NCBI GenBank assembly: GCA_034509495.1
Contig: JAVGWO010000026.1
Location: 6,582,490 to 6,646,489 of the forward strand
Reading direction: 5' to 3'
DNA from: Acestrorhynchus altus
Lineage: Eukaryota; Chordata; Actinopteri; Characiformes; Acestrorhynchidae
DNA: 64,000 nucleotides
The position numbers and the translations under genes were made by a program. The first letter of the stretch is position 1; each line of letters begins with the position of its first letter. Of this stretch, positions 40,266 through 53,200 are shown in pieces. The notes beneath the pieces are model-generated. The model was not told the DNA's origin. It searched no databases and saw only the letters and a list, made by a program, of their open reading frames with translations.

Positions 40266-41402
40266 GTATGGTAACTTACGCAGAAATCAGTTGGTGAAAA
40301 TCAGTTGATGATGTATGTTTATTTGTTATATTAACACCTCTTTTTTGTTTCCCTTTCAAATGTATTTTAGGTCTGTTAATAATGATTTCCCATTTTACAG
40401 AACCATGACGACTTCAAAGAACAGTATTTGGTTCTATCAATTGTTTTTGAAAGGTTCTTCTCATTGGTATATGTCTGTTTAACCAAACTATAGCACCAAA
40501 ATGCTCTAATTATCTCAAATAAATAACTCATTTTCCTGTTATAGAATAATGCTTAGTTTAGCTTATTAGCTAGCATTGAAGTAGTTTCTCTCTAGATTCT
40601 TCATAAAACAGATTTATGGAGACTGTTTTTGTCGCTTGGGCTTGACAGAAGCTTGCAAGTTTAAAAGCAGGCCCTTCTGGCTGAATGTTGTTTATAAAGG
40701 CTCTGCTGAAGAAATACTGAGCATGACTGTTTTGACAGTTCTGGGTCTCACTTCGTTTTTTTTAATACACTAAATAAAATGATTGCTTTGTTAATGATCA
40801 CCCATCCAGGTCAAGATTCTTACCTAAGAGTGCTGTTCTAATTAAAGATGAATGGCATCGGCTATGTTCAAGTCTCTCTCTTTTCTTCCTACCCTTCCTA
40901 CCCTTTCTTCTACTGAATTCAGTCAAAATAGAACACAAAATGTCAATTCCAATCTGGTGGGCCAGACTATACTCTGTCGCGCTCTCTTTCATCATCTCTT
41001 TCTCTCCTAGGAGTAGACAGGAGTAGACACCCTCCACTGAAGCATTGACAAAATAACCTCCTGACATGATTAAAATAAAAGCAACATCAGGAAGTGCTGT
41101 TACAGCTGAGTGTTAGTGCTCTTCCATTCCTGTCTGCATTGCTCAGGTGTGGAAAGTGGAAGCATGAATATTCTGTTATTGTATTAAGAAAATTAAAGAA
41201 TATGTACTTTCATTGAGTATTTCTGTCACTACTATCTCTGACATTGTTAAAAAGGGATCTTCCTTATTCATTCGTTATGAAAATGTAACTTTTCAATGTG
41301 ATCAAGCATGCTGGCATATAAAAAAGTATATTAAAAAGTGAATATATTAATATTAATATATATAAACATGGAAATTTAACTATGTTATCTATACTAGATG
41401 GA

Positions 41403-41403
<1 letters not shown>

Positions 41404-41476
<73 letters not shown>
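41404..41476. repeat. (TA)n microsatellite
   Basis: A ~66 bp TA array ending in acacac. Confidence 0.96.
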
Positions 41477-41519
41477 CAAATTGCAGAAATGTATTTAACA
41501 AAATATCATGAATAGAAAG

Positions 41520-42430
41520 ACACCCTATGCCCTTATAACTTTATTTCCTCCTTTGGCTAAAATAATGTCCATTAGATGTTCCCTACAAGCATCTTCACAT
41601 CATCTGGAAAAAGGATCTTCCTACACTTTCATGCAGAATTCTTTCAGCTATGTGATGGTTCAATGTTAGTCTTTGTACAGATGGTCTTTACATTTTCTCA
41701 AGCCACCCTGAAACAGTTAAGATTATACAGGTTTCTATGAAGTACTTCACAATTGGTATGAGGTTCTTGTGGTTGGAATGCTGTGTTTGGTTTATGTCAA
41801 ACATGTCTTCTGTTACTTTACCCAAATAATGCAACTTTGGCTTCATCTGTCCAGAGTACATTGCTCCGCATGTACTGTTTTTGTTCTTCAATTCTGATGT
41901 TTGCTGGACAGCCACAGTTTCCTTTTTGCACACCACCAGTAAACCTTAGTGCATTAGTTGATGGTAGATACATGTACTTTGACATCAACTGTTGCAAGAG
42001 CTATCTGTAGGTCCCTTGAGGACATTTTAGGATTGCATCTTGTATTCTGCACTTGGGACTGAACTTGCTAGGACTGCCTGACCTGGCCTTGTTGGCAGTA
42101 GCTGACACTGTCTCCACTTGTAAATGATTTTCGGGATGGTGGATGATTTCTAATTGTTTTAAATCCATTCTCAGACTTCATCTACAAACCTTCTTTCTGA
42201 AGACCTCAGAGCTCTTTAGATCTTGCCATGATGATACAACTCACTTCAACAACCAAGAGAAAAATTAATGTAAGAGGTTTATCACGACAGCCTCCTCCAC
42301 AGTCCTATTCACTATGGCATTTGTGCTGATAAAAGGCACCTGGGATTCCACTTTGAGCTATTTTAAGTAGTGGAGTGGGTGTGGCCTAACCTTCCTCACA
42401 AGCAGTCACTTTCACGTCACTCTTAGCTAC
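41520..42430 (-). pseudogene. Decayed Tc1-type transposase, sense on minus strand
   Basis: On the minus strand, around 41865-41835, it reads LWTDEAKVALFG, the region of the second catalytic Asp in Tc1 DD34E transposases. Further upstream (42060-42240) are the ggccaggtcaggcag and 'ctgagaatggatttaaa' pieces seen in the N-terminal region of the 36380-36890 copy. Stops and frameshifts interrupt it. Confidence 0.8.
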
Positions 42431-45299
42431 AAGAGAGGAACATCTGGCAAACATGTAGACCTGACTAAATAGACAAAGAGGTGCTGTTAATGTACATCAC
42501 GTGTACAGGATATCTTAACCCCCCGCTTTCAAACCTCTCTGGCAGCATTTAGAACCATCGGATCAATACACAAATTGAATCAATTTCCAGAAGACAAAGT
42601 ATCTGTGTATGGGTGCACTGCAGTCAGCTCCTGCATGCATTTAAAGGCTACATGCAGACACTCCAAGACTATTAAAAAATAAAGATAGGGGTAAAAGGGA
42701 CACATAGGGACTTATGTAGAGAATATGGGAATGAAAGAACGAGTGTTACTATATTTTAGGGGTGACAAATGTACATATGTGACATTCATATTCACACTGA
42801 GTATGTTTACATGATCTGTGTATCCAATAACCGCTGACAATCAGGATTTTGTCATATTTCTGATCGATGTGTTTACATGCACTTGTGTGATCAGATAATG
42901 GAAACATTCTGGGTTTACAGGAGTCAGGCAATAATCAGATTTTTACTCTGCAATCAGCCAATTATCAAAAATTGGTGAAAAATAGTCCAACAAATGAAGA
43001 AAGAGTCAAACTATGTTTTGCCAGTTTAATGATGAAAAGTATGAATCAAGAGTACAATCAGGTTCAAAAATCGAGTAAATACAAAGTCAAAATAAGTCTG
43101 GCCTATGCCATAGTTTAAAGTAGAACGTTCATGTGGAAGAGTTGAGCTGGGACAACATCTGTCGACTTGGAACTGCATTGGATCTCAGAGTGACCATCAG
43201 AGTGATTCTGCTGAGAACAAACAGTGAATTTTTCCTGGAGGTCCTATGTCCAAAACTCAGGAACTCAGGTCACATTTATCTATTGGAAGAAAAAACAACC
43301 AAGGCCTGCAGAATAATAAGAGTCTACACGATTCTAACATACATTCACTGAAACTGAAATGATTCTGAATTTGATTTCTAAGTGATAAATATTAGACACA
43401 CAGTTACATATTTTTGTAATTGGGTAATAATCCAGAGTTGACCGAACAGATATTAGGTTCAGTCTCACTGCCTTCCGGCCCTGATAAGAAGGAGTGCATG
43501 TGTGGATGCAATGAACAGCTTTTGTTGTTTTCTGGCTCTTTTTTCAGTAACAAAAGGAGACATCAGCCTGCTCTTCAGCAACACAAAGAGGGGAGGTGTG
43601 TGGGAATGCTGGAACACACCGGGTGGTGGAGAGATGCTAGTCACAGTGGGATGTGAAGGTTCCTGCTGTTTTTTGGTCAGTTGTCTTGTGAAAATGCTTC
43701 ATCTGAACCTTCGCCATCAGTAAAATAAGACTCAGAGTGCAGAGGCAATTCAACTGTATAGGCAAGAGTGTGTCTGACTGTCTGTCTGGGCTCTTATAGC
43801 TCTTAAATCAGTCTAAAGTATTACTTAATTTGTCCTCTACCTTGTTTTTTATTTATAAATTTCCTTCCCTGACAGCTGTTGGCCTGTTCTGAATACTAAA
43901 AAGTATACCACCCTACTAAATAATCGCTCTCTCACTCTCTCTCTCTCTCTCATTCTTATGTTCTACTCTGGCCTCAGGAGAGTAGCCTCCTATGCTGGTG
44001 TGATGAAATACTGCTGCCTCTAAATTGCATTTAGCTGCACAGGCCATAAAATATTCTCTCTCTCTCTTATTCTCGCTTCTATTCATCATAGTACACTGTG
44101 ATGAGTACAATATTACAAAGTATTATGAATCTACAACAACAACAACAACAAAAATTACTATAAAGGCAAAAATAATTACGAAGGTAAGAAAAGATTCATC
44201 AGTACTGAATAAAAATTACAATAATGAAATCAAAGACTTTGTTATAAAAACAATAGAAAATATAGACATACTTTGTATACATACTTCGATACAAGTATTT
44301 CAGTAATAAAGAATAAATACAATAAGAGTTGTAAACAGTGAACAGTGAAGTTTATATAGTGAACAGTGATGTATGATGTGGTGAGGTATGGTGAATTCTC
44401 CCAGAATTATCCAAATTTTCCAATTTTGTTAGTGTTTCATCATCTGGGATCAGGTGTTTAAATCTGTGTTTGAAATTTTAGCATGCATCAATTTTAGGAA
44501 ATGCATCTCACAGCCAGAACTGCTTTATACCTGGGCTATTCTTGCAGTCTGCCAGGTCAATGGAGCTGGCATTTGCTGTGAGTCTCTGACAGTTAGAGAC
44601 AGGCTTTCAGTCTGTACTCTTTTACTGAACGAAGGAGGCAGAATTTGACAGTGACAGTAATATCGACCAAGGTAAGATGGGTTTGTTGGACAGTGCTGTG
44701 GTGTGTATTAGGACCCCTTTGACGGTCAATGAGGCCCATTCTTCACTCAACTTTAAGCACTTCCAGAAATGTACAGATCCTTTTCCTTTGTTTATAATCA
44801 GAGGGAATCAGCCAAATTCTGCTCTGCAGGCAGTGGTTAGTGTTTTCCTTTAAGAATCATTCCTGCAGAGCTTCTGTTGGTTGTTTGTCCCATTTAGTGT
44901 AACTATGCTCACTGAGTGGACCCCATACCTCACTCCTGTACAGTGCAGTGTGCTGGATCACACTATTGAATAGTTCATACCAGACCGAGACGAGAATAAC
45001 CATATTGTGAAACCTCCTCCAGCCAAGGACATATTAGCTGCTTTTGCAATGGTGTTGATTTCTGACAGTGCAGTTAAACACCATTCTTGCTTTTTCAAGT
45101 TATACATTTTAGTAGCGAATTATTCCCAGCTACTCGGGGCCCAGTTCACTGGGCTCTGCTGTTGTTTGTTTGGGGTGGTTTGACAGTTTGAGATACACAC
45201 TAATCTGGTTCTTGGCTTAGCTTAAAAAAAATCTAGGGTGTTTCATTTTAGCTTGTCCTCTGCCAGTCTCTCTCCCATGATGTGTTATGTCGTCAGCTT

Positions 45300-45715
45300 C
45301 CAGTGTGCTTCTCTCTCTCTCTCTTCTAGAAATAATGCCATGGTTTGCTGATGGCATCCTTCACTTGCATCAACACATCTTAAACTGCACATTGAGGGTT
45401 CCCCTTGAACAGCTGCCAAATGCAAACTCAACACTTGGAATCACCTCCAGACCTTTTAATGCCTTAACTTGTGGTGAAGTAACAAAGGAACAGGCCTCAT
45501 CTGTCCAAAAAAATTGCTTATTAGTCATTGTTCAGTTTTGGAAAGTGAAAAATAGAGGGGTTGTGTGAAAATGTAATATTTTTATTATAGCATGAGAATG
45601 AAAGCTGAAGGCATACCCTCCACTTATATTTTGACTCAAACCTACTGAGGCAAACTTACAGCAATTATCTCACTGTCCAAATACTTATGGATCTGAATCT
45701 ATATTACACAAGTAT
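45300..45715 (-). pseudogene. Decayed Tc1-type transposase, C-terminal half
   Basis: On the minus strand it reads FWTDEACSFVTSPQVKALKG, again a Tc1 catalytic-Asp context. A 3' region follows with gtccaaatacttatgga, typical of Tc1 ends, on the plus strand at 45677. Only a part of the gene remains. Confidence 0.65.
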
Positions 45716-45735
45716 CACCTGTCATACAACCCTTT

Positions 45736-45940
<205 letters not shown>

Positions 45941-46073
45941 TTCAAGTGTACTGGGAGGCCCAAGATGATGCTGTTCTCAGTCTGACGTAAGGCTTTCACA
46001 CTATTTCTGAAACACTCTCTCAGCGCTTTCCCCTCTCACTCTTCTCTCCCTCCCTCACATGCATGCTCTGAGT

Positions 46074-46077
<4 letters not shown>

Positions 46078-46117
<40 letters not shown>

Positions 46118-46146
46118 CGTGTGTGTGTGTGTGCGTGTGTGTGTGT
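46078..46146. repeat. (GT)n microsatellite
   Basis: A ~69 bp GT array with GC interruptions, directly before duplicated block copy A. Confidence 0.95.
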
Positions 46147-46147
46147 A

Positions 46148-46385
46148 GCAGTGCTGCTGTGCCCCTCTCTGGTGAATGCTACTCATGAATTTTTCATATG
46201 ACTGTACTGAACTTTAAAAAAAGCAGACTGGAGTTAAATTTGGAATGTGTGTGTGTGAGTGTGTGTCAGTCTGACACTTGTTCTGATGATTCTTCTTGCT
46301 GTACAACACTGTGCTCAGAGGAGTGACATCACAGGCTTGTTATATATCTTAGGCTCATTTGATCCCAAACCTCTGCAGAGCACAG
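46148..46385 (+). repeat. Duplicated block, copy A
   Basis: It carries ctggtgaatgctact, tttttcatatgactgtactg, aagcagactggagttaaatt, an internal GT tract and gtgacatcacaggcttgtta. It ends tttgatcccaaacctctgca. Copy B at 46533-46775 repeats this order with small changes. Confidence 0.88.
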
Positions 46386-46440
46386 TGCACTACACACCTT
46401 ACTGTTCTCTCTCACACCCACATCATCAGAACAAGTCAGA

Positions 46441-46484
46441 CTCACACACACACACACACACACACACAGAGACACACACACACA

Positions 46485-46527
<43 letters not shown>
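46441..46527. repeat. (CA)n microsatellite with CAGA interruptions
   Basis: A ~87 bp CA array between duplicated block copies A and B. Confidence 0.95.
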
Positions 46528-46530
<3 letters not shown>

Positions 46531-46532
46531 GG

Positions 46533-46616
46533 GGCACTTTCTGGTGAATGCTACTTTTGCATTTTTCATATGACTGTACTGAACATTAAAAAGAGCAGAC
46601 TGGAGCTAAATTTGGA

Positions 46617-46691
<75 letters not shown>

Positions 46692-46775
46692 CTGTACAGC
46701 ATTGTGCTCACAGGCGTGACATCACAGGCTTGTTATATATTTCCAGCTCATTTGATCCCAAACCCCTGCAGAGAA
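46533..46775 (+). repeat. Duplicated block, copy B
   Basis: It has the same motif order as copy A, but the internal tract has changed to TA plus GT (46617-46691). The gacacttgttctga segment present in copies A and C is missing. Confidence 0.88.
46617..46691. repeat. (TA)n/(GT)n compound microsatellite
   Basis: A short TA run switches to ~60 bp of GT, inside duplicated block copy B. Confidence 0.94.
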
Positions 46776-47397
46776 AATTCAAAACCGTGAAAATGTTTTT
46801 ACCCAGTTTGTAAAATGTTAAATTGCTCTGAGGATTCTATTGCATTCAGTGACAAGAGTGTCAGCAAAGTTAGGATGCTGGATCACTTCCTATCTCAACC
46901 TAAAAGTACTGGATGCAGCATCAACATTCCAGAGAACACAGAGTTCCACTGCTCCACAGCTCAACACTGGGGTTCTCTATGGGTCTACAGGAACCTGCAT
47001 CCCACCCATTCCATCAAACCCCACCACCTATGAAACCCTATTAAAACCCACCTGTGCCATAACAAACATCTTTACCCCACCCAGTCCCTATTGAAACACT
47101 GTAAATAAGAATGTGTACATCATGCATAAACCTTGTATCTCAATTTTTTAAATTTTTTACTTTTTGACAGAATTTATTCTTTTAATCCCAACCTCCCCAC
47201 CACATTTGGAAGTGGCAATTACCCAACCCTGTTAAGACTCTCCTTCTATTACATACAATACTCCCAACACTAGGATGTTGAAGACAAGCAGACGCCTCCT
47301 CCTATACAAGTTGGGTGGACAAACATGCTGAAAAGATAGGGTCAGGTCCCCAGGTCTGAATCAACAGCATCACACTGGGTTTTGCTCTTTTGGACTC

Positions 47398-47555
47398 TTG
47401 CTTCCAAAGGCAAGCAGCAGGATTCAAACCTGTGATCCTCAGATCATTAGACTACTGCGTCTGTGATCCTCAGATGACCCAGGATGACTCGGGATTCAAA
47501 CCTGCAATCCTTGGTTCATTAGACTGCTGAGTCACTCTGAGTCACTCTGAGTCTG
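47398..47555 (-). mobile_element. tRNA-derived SINE-like, two tRNA-like units in tandem
   Basis: On the minus strand, two units each contain a gcagtctaatgaacca-like stretch followed by a B-box-like caggtttgaatccc (near 47502-47489 and 47436-47423). Related units occur on the plus strand at 56500-56690. Confidence 0.5.
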
Positions 47556-47793
47556 TGTTATATTGATATTGTATTTAATTATTTTATTGTGTTTAATTAG
47601 TAGAATTAGTTTTATTGTACTACCTTTTGTTTCATAACATATATTCAGATATGATGGTTATGTGTTTATTGTTAAAAAATTCATGTCAGTAAAGACAAAT
47701 AAATAAATACTAAATGAATTCTGAGAGAGAGAGGGAGAGTTGGCTGCCTTCCACAAAGTGCTACTTTATGAATTAATAGATTGAAACCTTACA

Positions 47794-47798
<5 letters not shown>

Positions 47799-47848
<50 letters not shown>
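47799..47848. repeat. (CT)n microsatellite
   Basis: A 50 bp CT array. Confidence 0.95.
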
Positions 47849-47849
<1 letters not shown>

Positions 47850-49915
47850 ATTCTAATTGCCCTCTGCACAGGCTGCTGACCCACTCTTATTAAATTGAGT
47901 GCAGTAAATGAACTAACGTCACTCATGGTACAAATGTTTGACTTCCACGCTGAATCAGAAGCAGCAGCACCTAAACTGCTGAGTTCAGATAAACACAGCA
48001 GCTTTCTGAAGGAATAAAGAGGCGTCAGTTTCACTTCTCGGAACTTGATGTTTTATATTAAGGTACATGAACATTACATTCTGCTATTGTGCTCACAATA
48101 TTTCTCTCTAGTCAGAACTGAATGCACACACAATCACACTCCCTCAGACACACACAGACATAAACAGACACATCCCATACACACAGTGTTCTTCAGTTCA
48201 TGCAGTCCTTTTTTCATAAACATCAGTCTGTTTTTTTTTTCTTTTTGATTTGCCTAATTTAGGCTGCTTCCACATGGCTGAAATATGACATATGACCAAC
48301 CACTTTAACTTAGAAAACATAGGCAAAAAAGAACCAACCAAACTCAATGAATCAAGTACAAAAAAAGAAGAAACCAATTCGGATGTCTGATATCAGATAG
48401 CTTCTTTAAAAAATAAAAGAATCATCCACGTTTTATTTACAGCATCATAGTAACTGTTTCATGTTTTCTTTTCCACCGTTTTTTTTTTCTTCTGAGTAAT
48501 ATTGATACTAAGTAGAGCGAACAGCGATAGAGACATTTATGACATTCGGCACTGCACAAGGTCATGACCAATCAGATGTTGTATGAAATATGACAAGAAG
48601 CATTATGGGATGTCCACAGACTGTCTTTGGAATCACTGGTTGGTCAGGTTCATCCGGCACTCCCCCCTCTGTAGAAACCCCGTCCCAAACTAACTGACTG
48701 ACAGCTGACATCACTTATGGTGTGGAACGTTCAGCAGGTCCTCATAAACTCTTAAATAGTGAGATATTGAATTTACCACAACCTACAATCAAACGACTGA
48801 CTAAAGCCATGTTGGGATTACCTTTACATGGGGAGCAGTACAGAGTCCAGTGCCTTTTACCTTCTGTCAAATGAACCATAAAACTAACCTCGGTTATATT
48901 AATTCTGTGCAATTTAATGTCAGGAAAGATTCCATCATATTTTTAGAAAATATATATATTTTCATTGTTTGGAGTACAGAAAATGGAGGCACTTGAGGAA
49001 GCATTTAACTGCAAATCCAGAAGATCAGCTAAGGAAATCTAGCAGGGCATATAATGCATCCTATAGCCTACATATGTGTTATTAAAATGTAGATTCTAAT
49101 TTCAACAAACATTTTATTATAATTTCAGTTGTAAGATTGGTATCATCATCTAATACATTGTACATGTATGTTGGAGGCGACAGAAGTCATCTCAGTTATT
49201 TTAGATGAGTTTTCTTATCCTGTGTGAATTGGCCATACTGTCCCGTAGTAAAATTACATTACTGCACCTCCCCCATGTAAAACTAATCCTGTCCAAATAC
49301 TCAAAAATACAAGTGGTGTCCTAAATTCAAGTTTAGGACCACATGGACATGATAAGACAAGCCAGTCAGACCCAGCTGATATACACAGCGATAAATTTAC
49401 AGGTTACCAATGACTATTCAAAACATTTACTAATTGTAACTCTATTAGTAATGTTGAACAGATGTTTTGATACAAAATAATCAATATTTTCTGCCTTTTT
49501 TTTTGCATCAAATGACATCATTGGTCAATCTCATTTATGACCAGCCTTTACGATTCATTTAGTGGTATGTTAGTCAAACCTTCAAAAACGGGTGAAGCAG
49601 AAGCCGAAGAAGGAAAAGACAACAAAGAACACCCGAATGCAAACAACCAGATGTTACACTTTAGTGATGATTTTCTAATGTACAGAGATCATGAGGACCC
49701 TCTGAATGCACCAGTTAACTCAGGAAATATGAAGCTCATCTGACTCTCCCACTTCTGATTCTTTCTGGTGGTAAACCCCAAATTTGGGAATTAATGAGGA
49801 CATTCCAAACGCAGCATAAAAGTCCAACCTACAGTATTTTCTCTCAAATCCCACCTGCTCCCATTCCTAAATATTGTGACAGTTCCTGGGTGTTTTGCAT
49901 CACCATGGAGACACA

Positions 49916-50226
49916 CTAGTCTTCAGACAGTGCGTGCCACTTGGCAATTTGCCGTCGTGGGTGGTCGCAGATCTCACGCCAGTGTTCTCCAGGAGTGCCT
50001 GGGGAGGAGGTACCGAGCAGCAGGCGGCCGATGAGAGGCGTCCTTGCCGTCCGATCCGAGTCCAGCAGCAGCAGCTCCACACTGGTGTCCCGCAGACCCT
50101 CCTCGCAGGGCACATCAAAGACAAAGAGCTCATTGAAGACAGGGTTCGGTGCACACTTCTTTACGTGGGTCTTCTTCTTGCACACACGCTTCTTCCCCTG
50201 GTACAGGTTCACCTTCACATATGGGT
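49916..50226 (-). CDS. syt4: syt4 exon 4 (C2B end)
   Basis: Acceptor cagcag, stop TAG at 49918-49916. It encodes PYVKVNLYQGKKR, KKKTHVKKC (the polybasic strand), NPVFNELFVFD and RRQIAKWHALSED. A pure CT tract on the sense strand directly precedes the acceptor. Confidence 0.96.
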
Positions 50227-50227
50227 C

Positions 50228-50288
<61 letters not shown>

Positions 50289-53200
50289 GGTTAGTGACCA
50301 AAGGTCATGCACAGAAACAAATATATATTAAATCAAGTTATTTTGAGACTGTTTTTAACCTCATTTTTGCATTCAGTTCCCACTATCTAGGTCTCCCTTA
50401 ATATTTTCTAGCTTTATGAATCCAGAATTATTGCTCATATTGATAAAATATCTTGAAATGACTAAATATTCTCTGAAACAGAGAATAATGCGGAGGTAAT
50501 TAGGATTAAGCTCCTGTCTTAAAGCAGCTGTGTTTTGGGCTCTGGTGGGCAGCGATCAATAGCTGGGTCGATGGAGAGGAAATGCTGGGTGCAGTTGAGA
50601 GAGATTGCTCTGTCTGATGTAGTGACAATAGCTGTATGAGTTATTCTGGCTCAGGTCAGGGTTGTTCAACCCTCCCCCACCCCACCCTAAGATTCAGAAG
50701 CTCAGATACTTAGTCACAACAAAGACATCTGAACATGCATTCTTTAGACTTGTATTTGATCTTACATGTCAGTAACTAGAGCTCTGTGAACTCAGATTAG
50801 GAAGCTATATCAAGACTTCAGAGTATGAAGGTCTCAAGTCTACAAATTAAGAAGATATCATATGTATTCAGATTAGGAAGCTATGTCAAATGGTCACATT
50901 AGTTAAATGTCACAGATCTTCAGATTAAGAAACTCTCAAATCATCAAAATATGATGCTTTCTCAAATGTTTAAGTTAGGAAGATACCTCATCTTCAGATT
51001 AAGAAACAATATCTTGTCTTCAGATTAGGAAGATATCTCAAGTGTTCAAATTGGGAAGCTGTTTTACGCCTTCAGAATAGGAAACGTGAATCTTTAGATT
51101 AGGAAGATAATTTTAATCTAATTAAGTTGAACATTAATCAGATTAGATTGTTGATCATTTTTGTTGTTTAACCAACAGCCTGGTTTCAGACACTCACCTG
51201 ATGGGCCATTGGGGTCGGTCTTGGGCAGGTGGCGAGCCTTCAGGACCACCACAGTCAGGGTGCTGGTGGTGGACTGGTAGCACAGAGACAAGAGCAGCTC
51301 TCCACGCCCTGTAGTCTTCTACAGAAAGAAAGGGAGAGAAGGATAAGTGACATAATTGTGCTGACTCAGAATAGAGAATACTTTAACTGTCTATTGGAGA
51401 ATTAATGCACTACATGCTGTGATGGTACTCCAGTCAGTTTGCTGTACAGTAAACACTATGTGGCAGTCAGTGCATGAATTATGGATGGAACCATTCGGAG
51501 CAGGTGTTTCCAGTTCCAACAGCACATCTCACAGCAAACGAAGCAGGGTTTTTTTTGCACCTTTTGCATCTGTTTCCAAAACCATGTGACTCATTCAACA
51601 TTTCCTTAAGCTTCCCTTAGCTGCAATAAGAGACTCAGTGTGAATAATTTCCTTCACTGTATCCACGACATAATGTGTGAACACAGCAACTCATTACCAT
51701 GGCAACCCGAAGCAGGGTTTTGGTGCTGCCGTGGCGATGACTTGGAATGGCTCTCAGCCAATGAGACATAATTACCTCTGTTTGACTGTTTTCAGCTGCT
51801 GTCACAAGCAGAAGATAATGGCTTCTCTTTCCACTCCAAATGGAGTCCATTGTTCTGTGAATGATGGTGAAATGAAGGTGTCAAAATCGGGTCGTGTCAC
51901 CAGCCGTGCCGATTGTGCTGTGTTTTGACAGAGTTTTACTGTAACCGAGTGTTTTTGTGCTTTTTCGTTCCAATACCAGGCCTTTCTGTGTCAACTGACT
52001 GAGAGATGCACTGTCTCAAATCAATAGATGACCTAGTGCTAGAACACAATGGGTAGCCTATAAATCAACCTCACATGAAAAGAGGGGCATTTTGTCCTGT
52101 CTCTGAAAAGAGACACCTGTCCACCTTACTGTTCACATTATTTCATAAGGATGCCACCAGTCTCTGGGCAGATAGTTCCTGCAGTGTTTGAATATATAAA
52201 CCACCATTATTCATTTCTTATGACCCTGAAATATGTACAGATCTGTTCCAACTCAATCATGGATTATTATACTCCACATGTTCTAGCAGAAAAGGTCTTA
52301 GGCTGCTTTTGTTCCATTAGCGAGATGATTAAATATTTAGTGGTTTTGGTCCAGTCGTGCATCTTTGCCTCTAAATGGGTGACATAGAAGCCATTTTATT
52401 GACCACCCTCCTACACGTACGCACAAACATGTCTCCCTGCATGCACACTCCCACACACCTACACATGCACCCTAGCACTCAGTGAGCAGTAATTGTCCTT
52501 CTGCTCTTGGGTGTGTCTACGGCTGCTCACAATACGCCGACTCACTATTGAGCGATTCTAATGCTGCATTATTGATGGAGAAAACCAGAGACATTATACA
52601 CTCTTACTCTCTCCCTGTCTATAAAAAAGCCCCCTCACAATGCTATCAAATTACACACATCCATAAGAAAGGACTGTATTGAAACCACAGAAAGCACTGT
52701 TTCGCCCATCAATAAAAAAGACTCCAGACAGAAATTGACCAGCTGGAGCAACAAGAGACATTAACTTCTCCTCTTAAATGAAATACGAAGCAGCTATTGA
52801 TGGTTTGGAAAGTCTATACTCTTAATATTGAAGGTGTCAAGAAAGGTTCTTTGGTGCAATACAACTGAAGAAACATACTTTAAGTATGATCAATTAAGTT
52901 AAGCTTTAAGGTTTCCCCTGAAATCCATTGAAGAATGTTCCCCTTTTAAGATGTTTGATTTTGAGCATAAAAAAGAACACACTGAAAAAGCCCATGTCTC
53001 TTACCCTAACATTCCTCTTGATGATGTCACGGTTCATGAGGACCCGGCCCTCTGAGAGGTCCACATCAGCTAGTGGTACGAGTGTTTCCCCAATGACCTC
53101 ATCGCGGGAGAAACGGTCAAAGCTGAGCACCATAAAGTGCAAAGCCAGTTGGGACACTCGAGCATAAGGGATTCCATAGAAGCTGAAGGTCTCGTCGAAG

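Noticed and set aside
52906..53004. Continuation of the syt4 exon 2 frame beyond 53005
   Set aside because: The donor GTAAGA at 53004 and the perfect match of the next exon (KTTGRGELLLSL) show this is intron read-through, not coding.
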